A stretch of DNA of 64,000 bases from Egibacteraceae bacterium (GCA_030447925.1 JAUJNX010000005.1:183043-247042), one strand, 5' to 3'; counted from the first letter of the stretch, positions 19,113 through 27,705 are shown. Translations and numbers: made by a program. Notes: a model not told the origin generated them from the letters alone.

Positions 19113-20646
19113 GCGCTGGCCTCCCGGGGCGGGGCGGGGTCGTCGGCGACGGCGTCCTCGGCGACGCCGTCCCGGCCTCGACAAGGGCGGGGCCGGCGAT
19201 GTGGTCGCGGGCCGCGGACAGCAGGAAGCCGCGGGGCGGCTGGATCATGAGGACGACGTTGCCGTACTGCAGGGCTGCCAGCACGATGTCGTCGCCGTCC
19301 ACGTAGAGGCTGCCCGGCGGCGGGCCCCAGTGCTCGAGCATCCCGTCGCGCAGGGACGCCGGGAGCGCGTCGAACCAGCGCGTGTAGTCCGCCAGCGGCA
19401 CCCGCGCCGCGGCGACCTCCAGCTGCTCCTCGGTCAGCCACTCGACGTCGTGACCGCCCGCCGCGATGAGCGTGTGGACCAGCTCGTCGCCGTCCTCGGG
19501 GAAGGTGCTGTCCTTTCCGGCTCCGCCGGGGGCGCCGACGTCGTACCCGGCGTCGCGCAGCGCCTGCAGCAGCAGCACCGCCGAGGCGGGAGTGTCGAGG
19601 CCGACCGCGTTGCCGACCCGGCTGTGCTTCGTGGGGTAGTTCGACAGCACTATCGCGAGGCGCTTGTCGGCGTTCGGCACCGACCGCAGCCGGGCGTGGG
19701 CGACCGCGATCCCGGCGACCCGCGCGGCGCGCTCGGGGTCCGCGACGTAGGTCGGGACGCCGTCCTCGCCGACCTCCTTGAACGAGAACGGCGCCGTGAT
19801 GAGCCGGCCGTCGAACTCCGGGATCGCGACCTGCATGGCCGCGTCGATCGGCGCGAGACCGGCGTCGGACGCCGCCCAGTCGGCGCGGCTGCTCGTCACG
19901 CACAGCGCCTGCAGGACCGGCACGTCGAGCGCCGCGAGGGCGGTCGCGTCCCAGCCCTCCGCGTCCGCGGCGTTCGAGCCGCCGCTCGCGAGCACCGTGA
20001 CGACGAGCGCGTCGACGCCGCCGAGCAGGTCGGCGACCACGGGGATCCGGCCGTCGGCGTCGGGGCGCAGCGAGCCGACGTAGACGGGCAGGGCGTTCGC
20101 GCCCTGCCGCTCGAGCTCGTCGCACAGCACGTCGACGAACGCGGCGTTGCCCGACAGCTGGTGCGCGCGGTAGTAGACGACGCCGACGGTCGGGCAGCGG
20201 TCGACGCGCGGCCGCGAGCCGCGCACGCCGTACGCGGGAAGGGACGTCGGCGGCGCGAAGCCGTGCCCGGTCATCAGCACCGTGTCGGACAGGAACGCGA
20301 CCAGCTCCCGCAGGTTGTCGACCCCGCCCTCGCGCAGGTAGGCCGCGGCGTCGGCGACCACGCCGGCGGGAACGGTCGACGCCGCGGTCAGCTCGGCGTC
20401 GAGCGCGGCCTCGCCCCCGACCGCGACGACCGGGATGCCGCGCTGTCGGCACTCGCCCAGCAGCGCGTCGAACCCGTCCCACGCGCGCCGCCCGCCGAGC
20501 AGCCGGACGACGACGACGGCCACGCCGCCGAGATCGACGTGCTCGACTCGCGCGGGGTTGCCGAGCCGCAGCGGCACGGCGGGGTCGGCGGCGGCGCGCG
20601 CGGCGAGCAGGTCGGTGTCGGCGGTGGACAGCAGCAGCAGGGTCAC
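19109..20646 (-). pseudogene. cobN: CobN-like cobaltochelatase, N-terminal ~470 residues only
   Basis: The first ~470 residues match the start of CobN, the large subunit of aerobic cobaltochelatase in B12 synthesis (MTLLLLSTADTDLL, VGVVYYRAHQLSGN, VLQALCVTSSRADW, IVLSNYPTKHSRVGNAVGLD, LYVDGDDIVLAALQYGNVVL, MIQPPRGF). A normal CobN has about 1200 residues or more and continues from this point, but here the sequence changes near 19225 to an unrelated tail (SAARDHIAGPALVEAG). In a shifted frame that tail ends DDPAPPREASA at 19109, overlapping the menF start. The tail is probably the end of whatever gene preceded menF. CobN function is lost in this form. Confidence 0.82.
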
Positions 20647-20705
20647 GAGGGACCATCCTGCCCGCAGCGCACGACGGCGCTACGGGCGACGGTCACCCGG
20701 TCAGG

Positions 20706-21383
20706 TCACACGAACGGGCCGTGCACCGACAGCTCGTGCACGTCGGTGTCGTCGGTGTCGAAGGAGACGTCGTCCTCCACGTCGACGACGCCCAGGACCG
20801 ACAGCGCGCCGCCGGTCGCCGCCCAGGCGCACGACAGCCGCTCGACGTGGCCGGACAGCCGCACGACGCCGTCGTGGACGTCGACCTGCACCTGCGCCGG
20901 GCAGTCCTCGACGGCCCGCGTCACCGCCTGCTCGACCTCGCGGCGGATCTCGTCGTCGTCGCGCAGGAAGGCGCGCAGCACGTCCCGCCGGGTCAGCATC
21001 CCGGCCACCCGGCCGCCGTCCATCACGACGAGCTGACCGATGTGCGCGTCCGACATCTCGCGCAGCGCGCGGCAGCACGTCGCGTCGGGGGTGACCGTGC
21101 GGGCCGGCGAGGTCATCAGATCGCGAGCGGTCCGCCCCCGCGCCTTGCGCATGTGCTCGCGCGCCTGCCGGCCGAGCATCCGGGACCACGCCGCTGGCTG
21201 CTCCTCGTGACAGGTCAGGTCGGAGGCACTGACGATGCCGAGCAGCGTGCCGTCGGCGTCGACGACGGGCGCTGCGTGCACGTCGCGCTCGGACAGGGCG
21301 CGGACGACGTCCTTGAACGACGCGTCGGGCGGCACGGTCATCGGGTCGCGGCTCATCAGGTCGCGCACGGCTCGCTCCTGCAT
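20706..21383 (-). CDS. Two-CBS-domain protein with C-terminal BON domain
   Basis: This 225-residue protein has CBS 1 (RDLMSRDPMTVPPDASFKDV ... GTLLGIVSASDL), an Arg-rich linker, CBS 2 (RDLMTSPARTVTPDAT ... GGRVAGMLTRRDVL) and a BON-like end (VEQAVTRAVEDCPAQVQV, VVRLSGHVERL). CBS pairs bind adenine nucleotides, and BON domains bind membranes or periplasmic ligands. The arrangement is common in actinobacterial stress proteins. The ATG at 21383 has GAGGGG about 7 bases upstream. No operon partner is evident. Confidence 0.87.
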   Translation of the reverse strand: MQERAVRDLMSRDPMTVPPDASFKDVVRALSERDVHAAPVVDADGTLLGIVSASDLTCHEEQPAAWSRMLGRQAREHMRKARGRTARDLMTSPARTVTPDATCCRALREMSDAHIGQLVVMDGGRVAGMLTRRDVLRAFLRDDDEIRREVEQAVTRAVEDCPAQVQVDVHDGVVRLSGHVERLSCAWAATGGALSVLGVVDVEDDVSFDTDDTDVHELSVHGPFV

Positions 21384-21549
21384 GGCAATCCCCTCGCCCG
21401 CGCACCGGGTCGGAGCCGGCGGGGCGCGGTCGACCGCCGTACGGTCGCCCTCACGGGGTCGCGGAGAGCGACGGCCGCCTCCTCGGCGCTCTCGCGCCGT
21501 AGCCCGCACGGTACGCCGATCAGCGCCCGCGTCGAGGCCCGTCTGCGCC

Positions 21550-21826
21550 TCAGCGCGCGGCGGCGGACCGCTCGAGCGGGTCGTCCGCGACCAGCGCCTC
21601 GGGCACGCTGGCCCGCGGCCGGCTGCGGCGCGTCGCGAGCACGGAGCCGAGCAGCACGAGCGGGAAGCCGATCAGCGTGCCGGTCGTCAGCGGCTCGCCG
21701 AGCAGCGCGATGCCCAGCGCCACGGCGACCGCGGGGTTGACGAAGGTGATGACGAGCGCGCGGTTCGGGCCGACCTCGCGGATCAGGGCGAAGAACAGCA
21801 GGAGCGCGGCGGCGGAAGTGGTGACC
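21550..21826 (-). pseudogene. EamA/DMT transporter, C-terminal third only
   Basis: Read on the minus strand to the TGA at 21550-21552, this gives LLLFFALIREVGPNRALVIT then FVNPAVAVALGIALLGEPLT and a charged tail ending ERSAAAR. These are the last two or three helices of an EamA-family drug/metabolite transporter of about 300 residues. The first two thirds are missing: the sequence is joined near 21825 to the end of merR in a different frame. Confidence 0.75.
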
Positions 21827-22474
21827 GACGACCTCGTCGACGGCGGGGAGCATGGTGCGCAGGGCGGCCACGGCGCGCTCGGAGGCGTCCAGCTCCGATC
21901 CCGACGTCGCCCGCAGCGGGTCGCGCACGAAGCGCACGAACAGGTCCACGGCGTGCTCGGCGACGGCGCGCATCGCCTCGTCGTGCTGCCGGGCCAGGGC
22001 CAGCAGCTCCGACAGCGGCACGCCGGCCTCCAGCAGGGCCAGCCCGCTGCGCACCGTGCGCGCGTCCGCGGCGGTGTAGGGCCGGTCGCCGTCGACCCGG
22101 CCGACCAGGAGGCCCTCGCGCTCCAGCGCCTGGAGCAGGGTGGTCCCCAGCCCGGTCCGCTCGCCGAGCTCCTCCAGCGACAGCCGTTCCTCCGGCTCCG
22201 CGGCGTCCCCGGGCAGGGACTCGGTCAGCGCCACCGCCAGCGCCTCCTCCTGCGGATCGAGCTCGCCGGCCAGCAGCCGCGCGATGATCGCCAGCGGGAA
22301 CCCGCGCGCCTTGAGGTCGCGGATGCGGTCCAGGCGCTCGACGTGGGCGTCGCCGTACCACGCGACGCGGCCGTCGCGGTCCGGCCGGGGGAGCAGCCCC
22401 CGCGCCTGGTAGAAGCGGACGGTGTCGACGGTGACGTCGCACCGCGCCGCGAGCTCCTCGATCCGATAGCGCAC
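21826..22474 (-). pseudogene. MerR family regulator, C-terminus lost at a junction
   Basis: A MerR winged helix opens the protein (YRIEELAARCDVTVDTVRFY, then QARGLLPRPDRDGRVAWYGD), followed by helices typical of the family and an effector region ending DEVVGHHFRR. The reading frame then runs into the DNA of the EamA transporter fragment, so the natural C-terminus is absent. About 216 native residues remain. The GTG at 22474 follows a G-rich stretch, and the palindrome at 22486-22506 lies 12 bases upstream, suggesting autoregulation. Confidence 0.75.
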
Positions 22475-22485
22475 GCCCCCACCAT

Positions 22486-22506
22486 ACGAGCGATCACTCG
22501 CAGGGT
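22486..22506. promoter_or_regulatory. Palindromic operator-like motif upstream of merR
   Basis: CGAGCGATCACTCG (22487-22500) is an imperfect palindrome centred on GATC, followed by CAGGGT. The 21-base block matches 9573-9593 at about 17 positions. It lies between the merR start and the divergent FAH gene. Binding by the adjacent MerR protein is inferred only. Confidence 0.4.
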
Positions 22507-22602
22507 GGGGGGCCCAGGCGCGCCTGGTCCGGCGGTCGGGGGTCGGCGCATCGCCGTGGGTTACGGTGGGGGACCGCTTCCACACCGTCGTTGGCTGGTG
22601 GT

Positions 22603-23433
22603 ATGAGACTCGTCACGTTCCGCACTGAGTTCGGCACCCGCGCCGGGCGCCTGGACGGCGACCAGGTCACCCCGCTCGAGGCGCCGGACGTGGGCGCGCT
22701 GCTCGCGACGCCCGGCTGGCGGGACCGCGCCCTGGCCGCCGAGGAGCCGCCGCGCCCGCTGGACATCCTCGACCTCGCACCGGTCGTCCCGCGCCCGCCC
22801 AAGATCATCTGCGTCGGCCACAACTACCGGGGCCACATCGAGGAGATGGGCGCGAAGGTCCCCGAGCACCCGACCCTGTTCGCCAAGTACGCGCGGGCCC
22901 TGGTCGGTCCGGTCGACGACATCGTCCTGCCGCGCGGGTCCGACGCGGTCGACTGGGAGGCGGAGCTCGCGGTCGTGGTCGGGCGGCCGATCCGCCACGC
23001 CGACGCCGAGGAGGCGCAGGGCGCGATCGCCGGCTTCACCGTGGTCAACGACATCTCCGTGCGGGACTGGCAGCGCCGCACCCCGCAGTGGCTGCAGGGC
23101 AAGACCTTCGAGTCGACGACCCCCCTGGGTCCGGCCCTGGTCACCCCCGACGAGGTCGGCGGCGGGGACGCCCTCGCGCTGCGCTGCGAGGTCGACGGCG
23201 AGGTCGTGCAGTCGGCCAGCACGGGCGAGCTGGTCTTCCCGCCGGCCGTGCTGCTGGCCTACATCTCCGACATCCTCACCCTGGACCCGGGCGACGTGAT
23301 CCTGACCGGCACCCCGGCGGGCGTGGGCGCGGCCCGCACGCCGCCGGTGTTCCTGGCCCCCGGCCAGGTCGTGCGCACGGTCGTCGACGGCGTCGGGGAA
23401 CTGCGCAACACCACCGTGAAGGAGGAGTCCTGA
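22603..23433 (+). CDS. Fumarylacetoacetate hydrolase family protein, possibly fumarylpyruvate hydrolase
   Basis: This 276-residue protein is an FAH-fold hydrolase. The catalytic core reads KIICVGHNYRGHIEEMGAKV, KYARALVGPVDDIVLP, DWEAELAVVVGRPI, FTVVNDISVRDWQRR, GKTFESTTPLGPALVTPDEV and ILTGTPAGVG, including the acidic metal ligands of the DWEAEL and NDIS motifs. The family cleaves C-C bonds of diketo acids or acts as decarboxylase. With gentisate dioxygenase two genes on, fumarylpyruvate hydrolase of the gentisate route is the likely role. That assignment is by context. The ATG at 22603 is chosen over a TTG at 22591. Confidence 0.85.
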   Translation: MRLVTFRTEFGTRAGRLDGDQVTPLEAPDVGALLATPGWRDRALAAEEPPRPLDILDLAPVVPRPPKIICVGHNYRGHIEEMGAKVPEHPTLFAKYARALVGPVDDIVLPRGSDAVDWEAELAVVVGRPIRHADAEEAQGAIAGFTVVNDISVRDWQRRTPQWLQGKTFESTTPLGPALVTPDEVGGGDALALRCEVDGEVVQSASTGELVFPPAVLLAYISDILTLDPGDVILTGTPAGVGAARTPPVFLAPGQVVRTVVDGVGELRNTTVKEES

Positions 23434-24135
23434 TCCTCTGGGGAGCGGCCACCGCGTCCATCCAGATCGAGGGGTCGACCCAGGCGGACGGCCGGGGCGA
23501 GTCGATCTGGGACCGTTTCGCCACGCAGCCCGGCGCCATCGCCGACGGCTCCACGCCGGAGCCCGCCGACGACCACTACCGCCGGTTCCGCCAGGACGTG
23601 GGCCTGATGTCCGACCTGGGCCTGCAGGCCTACCGCTTCTCCGTCGCGTGGCCGCGGGTCCAGCCCGACGGCCGCGGGCCGGCGAACCGCAGGGGCCTGG
23701 ACTTCTACCAGGCGCTGGTCGAGGAGCTGCTGGAGGCCGGGATCCGGCCCTTCGTCACGCTCTACCACTGGGACCTGCCCCAGGCGCTGCAGGACCGCGG
23801 CGGGTGGACCGACCGCGACACGGTCGGCCGCTACGCCGAGTACGTGGACCTCGTGACCGGGGTGCTCGGCGACCGCGTCACCGACTGGATCACGTTCAAC
23901 GAGCCGTTCATCCACACCTACGTCGGCCACGTCAGCGGCCAGCACGCGCCGGGGCTGCGCGGCGAGGCGAACCTGCCGGTCGTCGGGCACCACCTGCTGC
24001 TCGCCCACGGCACCGCGGTGCCGGTGGTCCGCGGCAACCAGCGGGCGCCGGGCGGGCAGGTGGGGATCACGCTGTACACGAGCCCGGTCCTGCCGGCGAC
24101 CGACCGCGACCCCGACATCGAGGCCGCCCGGGCGG
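23434..24135 (+). pseudogene. GH1 beta-glucosidase fragment (N-terminal half)
   Basis: The reading starts abruptly at LWGAATASIQIEGSTQADGR with only a few residues before it and no standard start codon. It continues as a normal glycoside hydrolase family 1 barrel (YRFSVAWPRVQPDG, VTLYHWDLPQALQDRGGW) to the acid/base motif ITFNEPFIHTYVGH and LVLPATDRDPD-like sequence. It ends near 24135, at about half the usual 450 residues, before the nucleophile motif. It then runs in frame into an unrelated flavoenzyme fragment. As written it cannot be a working glucosidase. Confidence 0.8.
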
Positions 24136-24518
24136 CGGGCACGGCCGGCGTCGTCGTCGTCGCCGCCGGGCGGGAGCGCGACGGCGGGCGGCTGGCGGCG
24201 CTCGCCGCCGCGGCGCGCGACGGGGCCGGTCCGGCGCCCCTCGTCGCCGTCGGGGTCGAGGTCGACGGCACCGCCGCGGACGAGGCCGCGCTCCTGGCCG
24301 CCGTGGGGGGCCTGGACGTCGACCTCGTCGCGGTGTCCGCCGCCCCCGGCATCCCCGAGCCCGACGCCTGGCGCCACCGCCACGCGTGCGAGCGCATCCG
24401 CGTGGACCTCGCCACGCCCACGCTGATGGTCGGCGGGATCGCCGGCGCCGACGAGGCGGCGACCCTGGTGCTGGCCGGGCGCGCCGACCTGGTCGCCTGG
24501 GAGGGAGGGGCGCCGTGA
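24136..24518 (+). pseudogene. Old-Yellow-Enzyme-like C-terminal fragment fused to GH1
   Basis: About 125 residues follow the GH1 fragment in the same frame. The end reads HRHACERIRVDLATPTLMVG then GIAGADEAATLVLAGRADLV, the pattern of the C-terminal part of an NADH:flavin oxidoreductase barrel. That part is also found at the end of anthraniloyl-CoA monooxygenases and salicylyl-CoA 5-hydroxylases. Its stop overlaps the start of an acyl-AMP ligase gene. The original protein was probably a gentisate-pathway hydroxylase whose 5' part is missing. The specific activity is inferred from context. Confidence 0.6.
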
Positions 24519-25031
24519 CGGCGCAGGACGGCTTCACGCCCTGGCCCCAGGACCTCGCCGACCGCTACCGCGCGGCGGGGTGGTGGCGCGGTGACACCCT
24601 GGGCGGGCTCCTGCACGCGTGGGCGGACCGGTCCGGTGACGACGTCGCGATCGTGGACGGCGACGCGCGCCTGAGCTACCGCGACCTGGACCGCGCCGCC
24701 GACCGCCTCGCCGCCGCCCTCGCCGCGCAGGGCATCGGGGCCGGCGACCGCGTCCTGGTCCAGCTGCCCAACGGCAGCGCCTTCGTGGTCCTGCTGTTCG
24801 CGCTGTGCCGCATCGGCGCACCGCGGCCTACGCGGTGCTCCGCCCCGGCGCCGACCTGGACCTGGACCTGCCTCGTCGCCCACCTGCGCGGCCGCCAGGT
24901 CGGCCTTCAAGCTCCCCGAGCGCCTCGAGGTCGTCCCCGACCTGCCCCTCACCAGCGTCGGCAAGGTCGACAAGGCCGCCCTGCGCGCCGACGTCGCCGC
25001 CCGGCTCGACAAGGAGACGCAGCCGTCATGA
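24515..25031 (+). pseudogene. Aryl-AMP/CoA ligase with a large internal deletion
   Basis: The first ~100 residues (FTPWPQDLADRYRAAGWWRG, LSYRDLDRAADRLAAALAAQ, LVQLPNGSAFVVLLFALCRI) match the start of 2,3-dihydroxybenzoate/salicylate-AMP ligases. The sequence then jumps near 24825 to the end of the same kind of enzyme (LRPGADLDLD, LVAHLRGRQ, then FKLPERLEVVPDLPLTSVGK in a shifted frame, and VDKAALRADVAARLDKE). Close to 370 residues between the two, including the nucleotide-binding motifs, are missing, and one or two frameshifts remain. It overlaps its neighbours by 4 bases on both sides, so the gene order itself looks natural. Confidence 0.75.
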
Positions 25032-26071
25032 CCACCACCGCCGACGCCGCCCTCGACGCCTTCTACGCCGACGTCGCCGCCGCAGGGCTCCAGCCGCTGT
25101 GGACCCAGGAGGGGCTGATGCCCCCCGACCCGACGGTGGCCCCCAGGGCCGTCCCCCACCACTGGCGCTGGTCGAAGCTGCGGGCACTGGCGGAGCGGGC
25201 GGGCGCGCTCATCCCTCTCGACCGCGGCGGCGACCGCCGGGTGCTGTCCCTGGCCAACCCGGGTCTGGGCGGGCGGCCCTTCGCCTCGCCGACGCTCTGG
25301 GGGGCCGTGCAGTTCCTCAACGCCGGCGAGCACGCACCCGGCCACCGCCACACGCCCGGCGCGATCCGCTTCGTGCTGGAGGGCGACGGGGTCTTCACCA
25401 CCGTCGACGGCGACGCCTGCGACATGCACCCCGGCGACCTGGTGCTGACCCCGTCGTGGCGCTGGCACGACCACAACTCCGCGGCCGACACGCCGATGAT
25501 CTGGTTCGACGGGCTGGACATGCCGCTGGTCATCGGGCTGGACGCGGTCTTCTTCGAGCCCTACCCCGTGGAGGAGCTCCAGCCGGTGCAGGGCCGCAAC
25601 GCCTCGGCCCGGCGCTACGGCGCGCCCGGTCTGCTGCCCGACCAGGCGCGCCCGGCGGGACGGCACTCGCCGCTCCTGGTCCACCGGCGCGAGGACACCG
25701 ACCGCGCCCTCACCGCGCTGGTCGAGGAGCGCGGCGGGGACGACCCGCTGGTCAGCGTGGAGTTCGTGAACCCCCTGGACGGCCGGTCCGCGCTGCCGAC
25801 GCTGGGGTGCCACATGGTCCGCCTGGTCCCCGGGGCGGCGACGGCGCCGCGGCGCCACGTGGGCAGCGAGATCTGGGTCGTGTACTCGGGGTCGGGGCGC
25901 AGCCGGGTGGGCGACGCCGCCTTCGCGTGGAGCGCGGGCGACTGCTTCGTCGTGCCGTCCTGGGTCACGGTCGCCCACGAGGCCACCACCCCCAGCGACC
26001 TGTTCCGCCTCGACGACCGCCCGGTGATGGAGGCCCTGGCGCTGTACCGCGAGGAGGTGCTGCCCGCGTGA
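25028..26071 (+). CDS. Gentisate 1,2-dioxygenase
   Basis: This 347-residue protein is a bicupin. The first cupin carries the metal motif GEHAPGHRHTPGAIRFVLEG with a later DHN, as in gentisate dioxygenases; the second (VGSEIWVVYSGSGRSRVGD) is degenerate. The enzyme opens the ring of gentisate (2,5-dihydroxybenzoate) to maleylpyruvate. Surrounding pieces of an aryl-AMP ligase and a flavoprotein hydroxylase match the salicylate-to-gentisate route known from Streptomyces (sdg genes). It starts at the ATG overlapping the ligase stop and overlaps the next ORF by 4 bases. Confidence 0.87.
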   Translation: MTTTADAALDAFYADVAAAGLQPLWTQEGLMPPDPTVAPRAVPHHWRWSKLRALAERAGALIPLDRGGDRRVLSLANPGLGGRPFASPTLWGAVQFLNAGEHAPGHRHTPGAIRFVLEGDGVFTTVDGDACDMHPGDLVLTPSWRWHDHNSAADTPMIWFDGLDMPLVIGLDAVFFEPYPVEELQPVQGRNASARRYGAPGLLPDQARPAGRHSPLLVHRREDTDRALTALVEERGGDDPLVSVEFVNPLDGRSALPTLGCHMVRLVPGAATAPRRHVGSEIWVVYSGSGRSRVGDAAFAWSAGDCFVVPSWVTVAHEATTPSDLFRLDDRPVMEALALYREEVLPA

Positions 26072-26277
26072 CGGCCGACGAGGTGCGGGCCCGCAACGCG
26101 GCGCTGGACGGCGAGCTGCGCGCGCTGGAGGACGGCCACGTCGGCGCCACGATGCGCAACCGCACGTACGGCGAGGAGCCGTTCGCGGCGTACCTGGACC
26201 GCTACCTGCTGGGCCACGAGCAGGCCCACGCCGAGCAGCTCCGGCGCACCCTCGCCGCGGTGGCCGGCGGGTCATGA
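26068..26277 (+). CDS. Small helical protein, possibly a DinB-like fragment
   Basis: This 69-residue ORF begins with a GTG overlapping the dioxygenase stop and overlaps paaX by 4 bases. The end, YLDRYLLGHEQAHAEQLRRT, resembles the last helix of DinB/ClbS-type four-helix bundles, but the protein is less than half the usual length. It may be a truncated gene, in keeping with the deletions just upstream. No function can be assigned. Confidence 0.5.
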   Translation: MTADEVRARNAALDGELRALEDGHVGATMRNRTYGEEPFAAYLDRYLLGHEQAHAEQLRRTLAAVAGGS

Positions 26278-27077
26278 CCCCCCGCTCGCTGGTCTTCGAC
26301 ATCTACGGCGACTACGTCCGCTACCGCGGCGGGGAGATCGCGCTGCGCGACCTGACCGCGCTGCTCGCCGCCTTCGACGTCACCGAGGAGACGGCGCGGG
26401 TCACGCTGTCGCGCATGAAGCGCGAGGGCTGGCTGCAGACGCGCCGGGTCGGCCGGGCGAGCTGGTACTCGTTGAACGAGCGCAGCTGGCGGCTGCTCGA
26501 CGAGGGCCGCCCGCGCATCTTCCAGCGCCGGACGCGCGCCTGGGACGGGCGCTGGCACATGGTCATCTACAGCGTCCCGGAGGCCGAGCGCCCGATGCGC
26601 GAACGCCTGCGCAAGGCGCTCGCGTGGCTGGGGTTCGGGCCGCTCGCCCCGTCGACGTGGATCTCGCCCTACGACCGCATCGCCGACCTGCAGGCGCTGC
26701 TCGACGACGACGTGAAGGTGTCGATCGACACGTTCACCGCCGACACCGGCAGCCGCGACCGGGACCGCGAGCTCGCCGCGCGCTGCTGGGACCTCGACGG
26801 CATCGACGCGACCTACCGCGCCTTCTCCCGGCTGACCGAGCAGCGCCTCGCCGGGCTCGGCACGACCGACGCCGACGCCTTCGTCAACCGGGTGCAGCTG
26901 GTCGACGACTACCGGCGGATCCCCTTCGCCGACCCCGACCTCCCGCCCGAGCTCCTCCCCGCCGGCTGGGCCGGCCAGGACGCCCACCGGCTGTTCCTCA
27001 GCGCCTACGACCGCCTGGACGGCGGCGCGTTCGCCCACTACGACGCGACGGCCGCGACCCCACCGCCGCGGCCGTGA
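26274..27077 (+). CDS. PaaX family transcriptional regulator
   Basis: This 267-residue protein begins PRSLVFDIYGDYVRYRGGEI, followed by a winged helix (TEETARVTLSRMKREGWLQT) and the typical PaaX middle and C-terminal domains (DGRWHMVIYSVPEAERPMRE, FGPLAPSTWISPYD). PaaX proteins repress aromatic catabolism and respond to aryl-CoA thioesters such as phenylacetyl-CoA. As the last gene of the gentisate cluster it probably controls that cluster; the ligand may be an aryl-CoA made by the ligase upstream. Confidence 0.9.
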   Translation: MTPRSLVFDIYGDYVRYRGGEIALRDLTALLAAFDVTEETARVTLSRMKREGWLQTRRVGRASWYSLNERSWRLLDEGRPRIFQRRTRAWDGRWHMVIYSVPEAERPMRERLRKALAWLGFGPLAPSTWISPYDRIADLQALLDDDVKVSIDTFTADTGSRDRDRELAARCWDLDGIDATYRAFSRLTEQRLAGLGTTDADAFVNRVQLVDDYRRIPFADPDLPPELLPAGWAGQDAHRLFLSAYDRLDGGAFAHYDATAATPPPRP

Positions 27078-27135
27078 CCGGGCGCCGCGGTCAGCCGCCC
27101 CGCTCGGCCGCGCGCTCCAGGGCCAGCAGCGACCG

Positions 27136-27705
27136 CTAGGCCTCGGGGCCGCCAACGAAGCCGCCCAGCGACCCGTCGCCGCGCAGCACCCGGTGGCACG
27201 GCACCACGATCGGCACGGGGTTGGTCGCCAGCGCGGTCCCCGCCGCGCGCACCGCCCGCGCCCTGCCCGCCGCCGTCGCGAGCTGCCCGTAGCTGGCGGT
27301 CGCCCCGTAGCCCAGGTTCGCGGTGGCCGCGAGCACCTCGCGGCGGAACCCCCCCGTCAGCCGCCAGTCGACGGCGAGGTCGAAGCGGCGGCGGCGGCCG
27401 GCGAAGTACTCGCCGAGCTGGCGGGCGGCGCCGTCCAGCCGGGCCGGCGCCTCCAGCACCCGCGGGGACACGCGGTCCGCGATGCGCTCGAGCACCCGGT
27501 CGTGGCCCTCGCCGTCGTAGGCGACCCGGACCAGCCCCGCCGGGGTGGCGCACAGCAGCAGCGCGCCGACGGGGGAGTCGACGGTGGCGTAGGCCACGTC
27601 GAGCAGGCCGGCGGCGGCCGCCCGGTCGGCGAGGCCGCCGCGCAGCCGCGCCAGCGCGCCCGGCTCCGGGTCGTCGTCGAGCCGCCCGTCCTCGCGGTCG
27701 TTCAT
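27136..27705 (-). CDS. ogt: Methylated-DNA-protein-cysteine S-methyltransferase
   Basis: This 189-residue repair protein removes alkyl groups from O6-alkylguanine to its own cysteine. The acceptor motif is IVVPCHRVLRGDGSLGGFVG, and the DNA-binding helix region is NLGYGATASYGQLATAAG. The start ATG overlaps the stop of the upstream sigma-factor gene by 3 bases (ATGA), so the two are translationally coupled. The pair is frequent in actinobacteria. The N-terminal 35 residues are acidic and variable. Confidence 0.92.
   Translation of the reverse strand: MNDREDGRLDDDPEPGALARLRGGLADRAAAAGLLDVAYATVDSPVGALLLCATPAGLVRVAYDGEGHDRVLERIADRVSPRVLEAPARLDGAARQLGEYFAGRRRRFDLAVDWRLTGGFRREVLAATANLGYGATASYGQLATAAGRARAVRAAGTALATNPVPIVVPCHRVLRGDGSLGGFVGGPEA

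Noticed and set aside
20647..20705. Cobalamin riboswitch before cobN
   Set aside because: Only 59 bases separate cobN from the next gene and no B12-box-like sequence is present.
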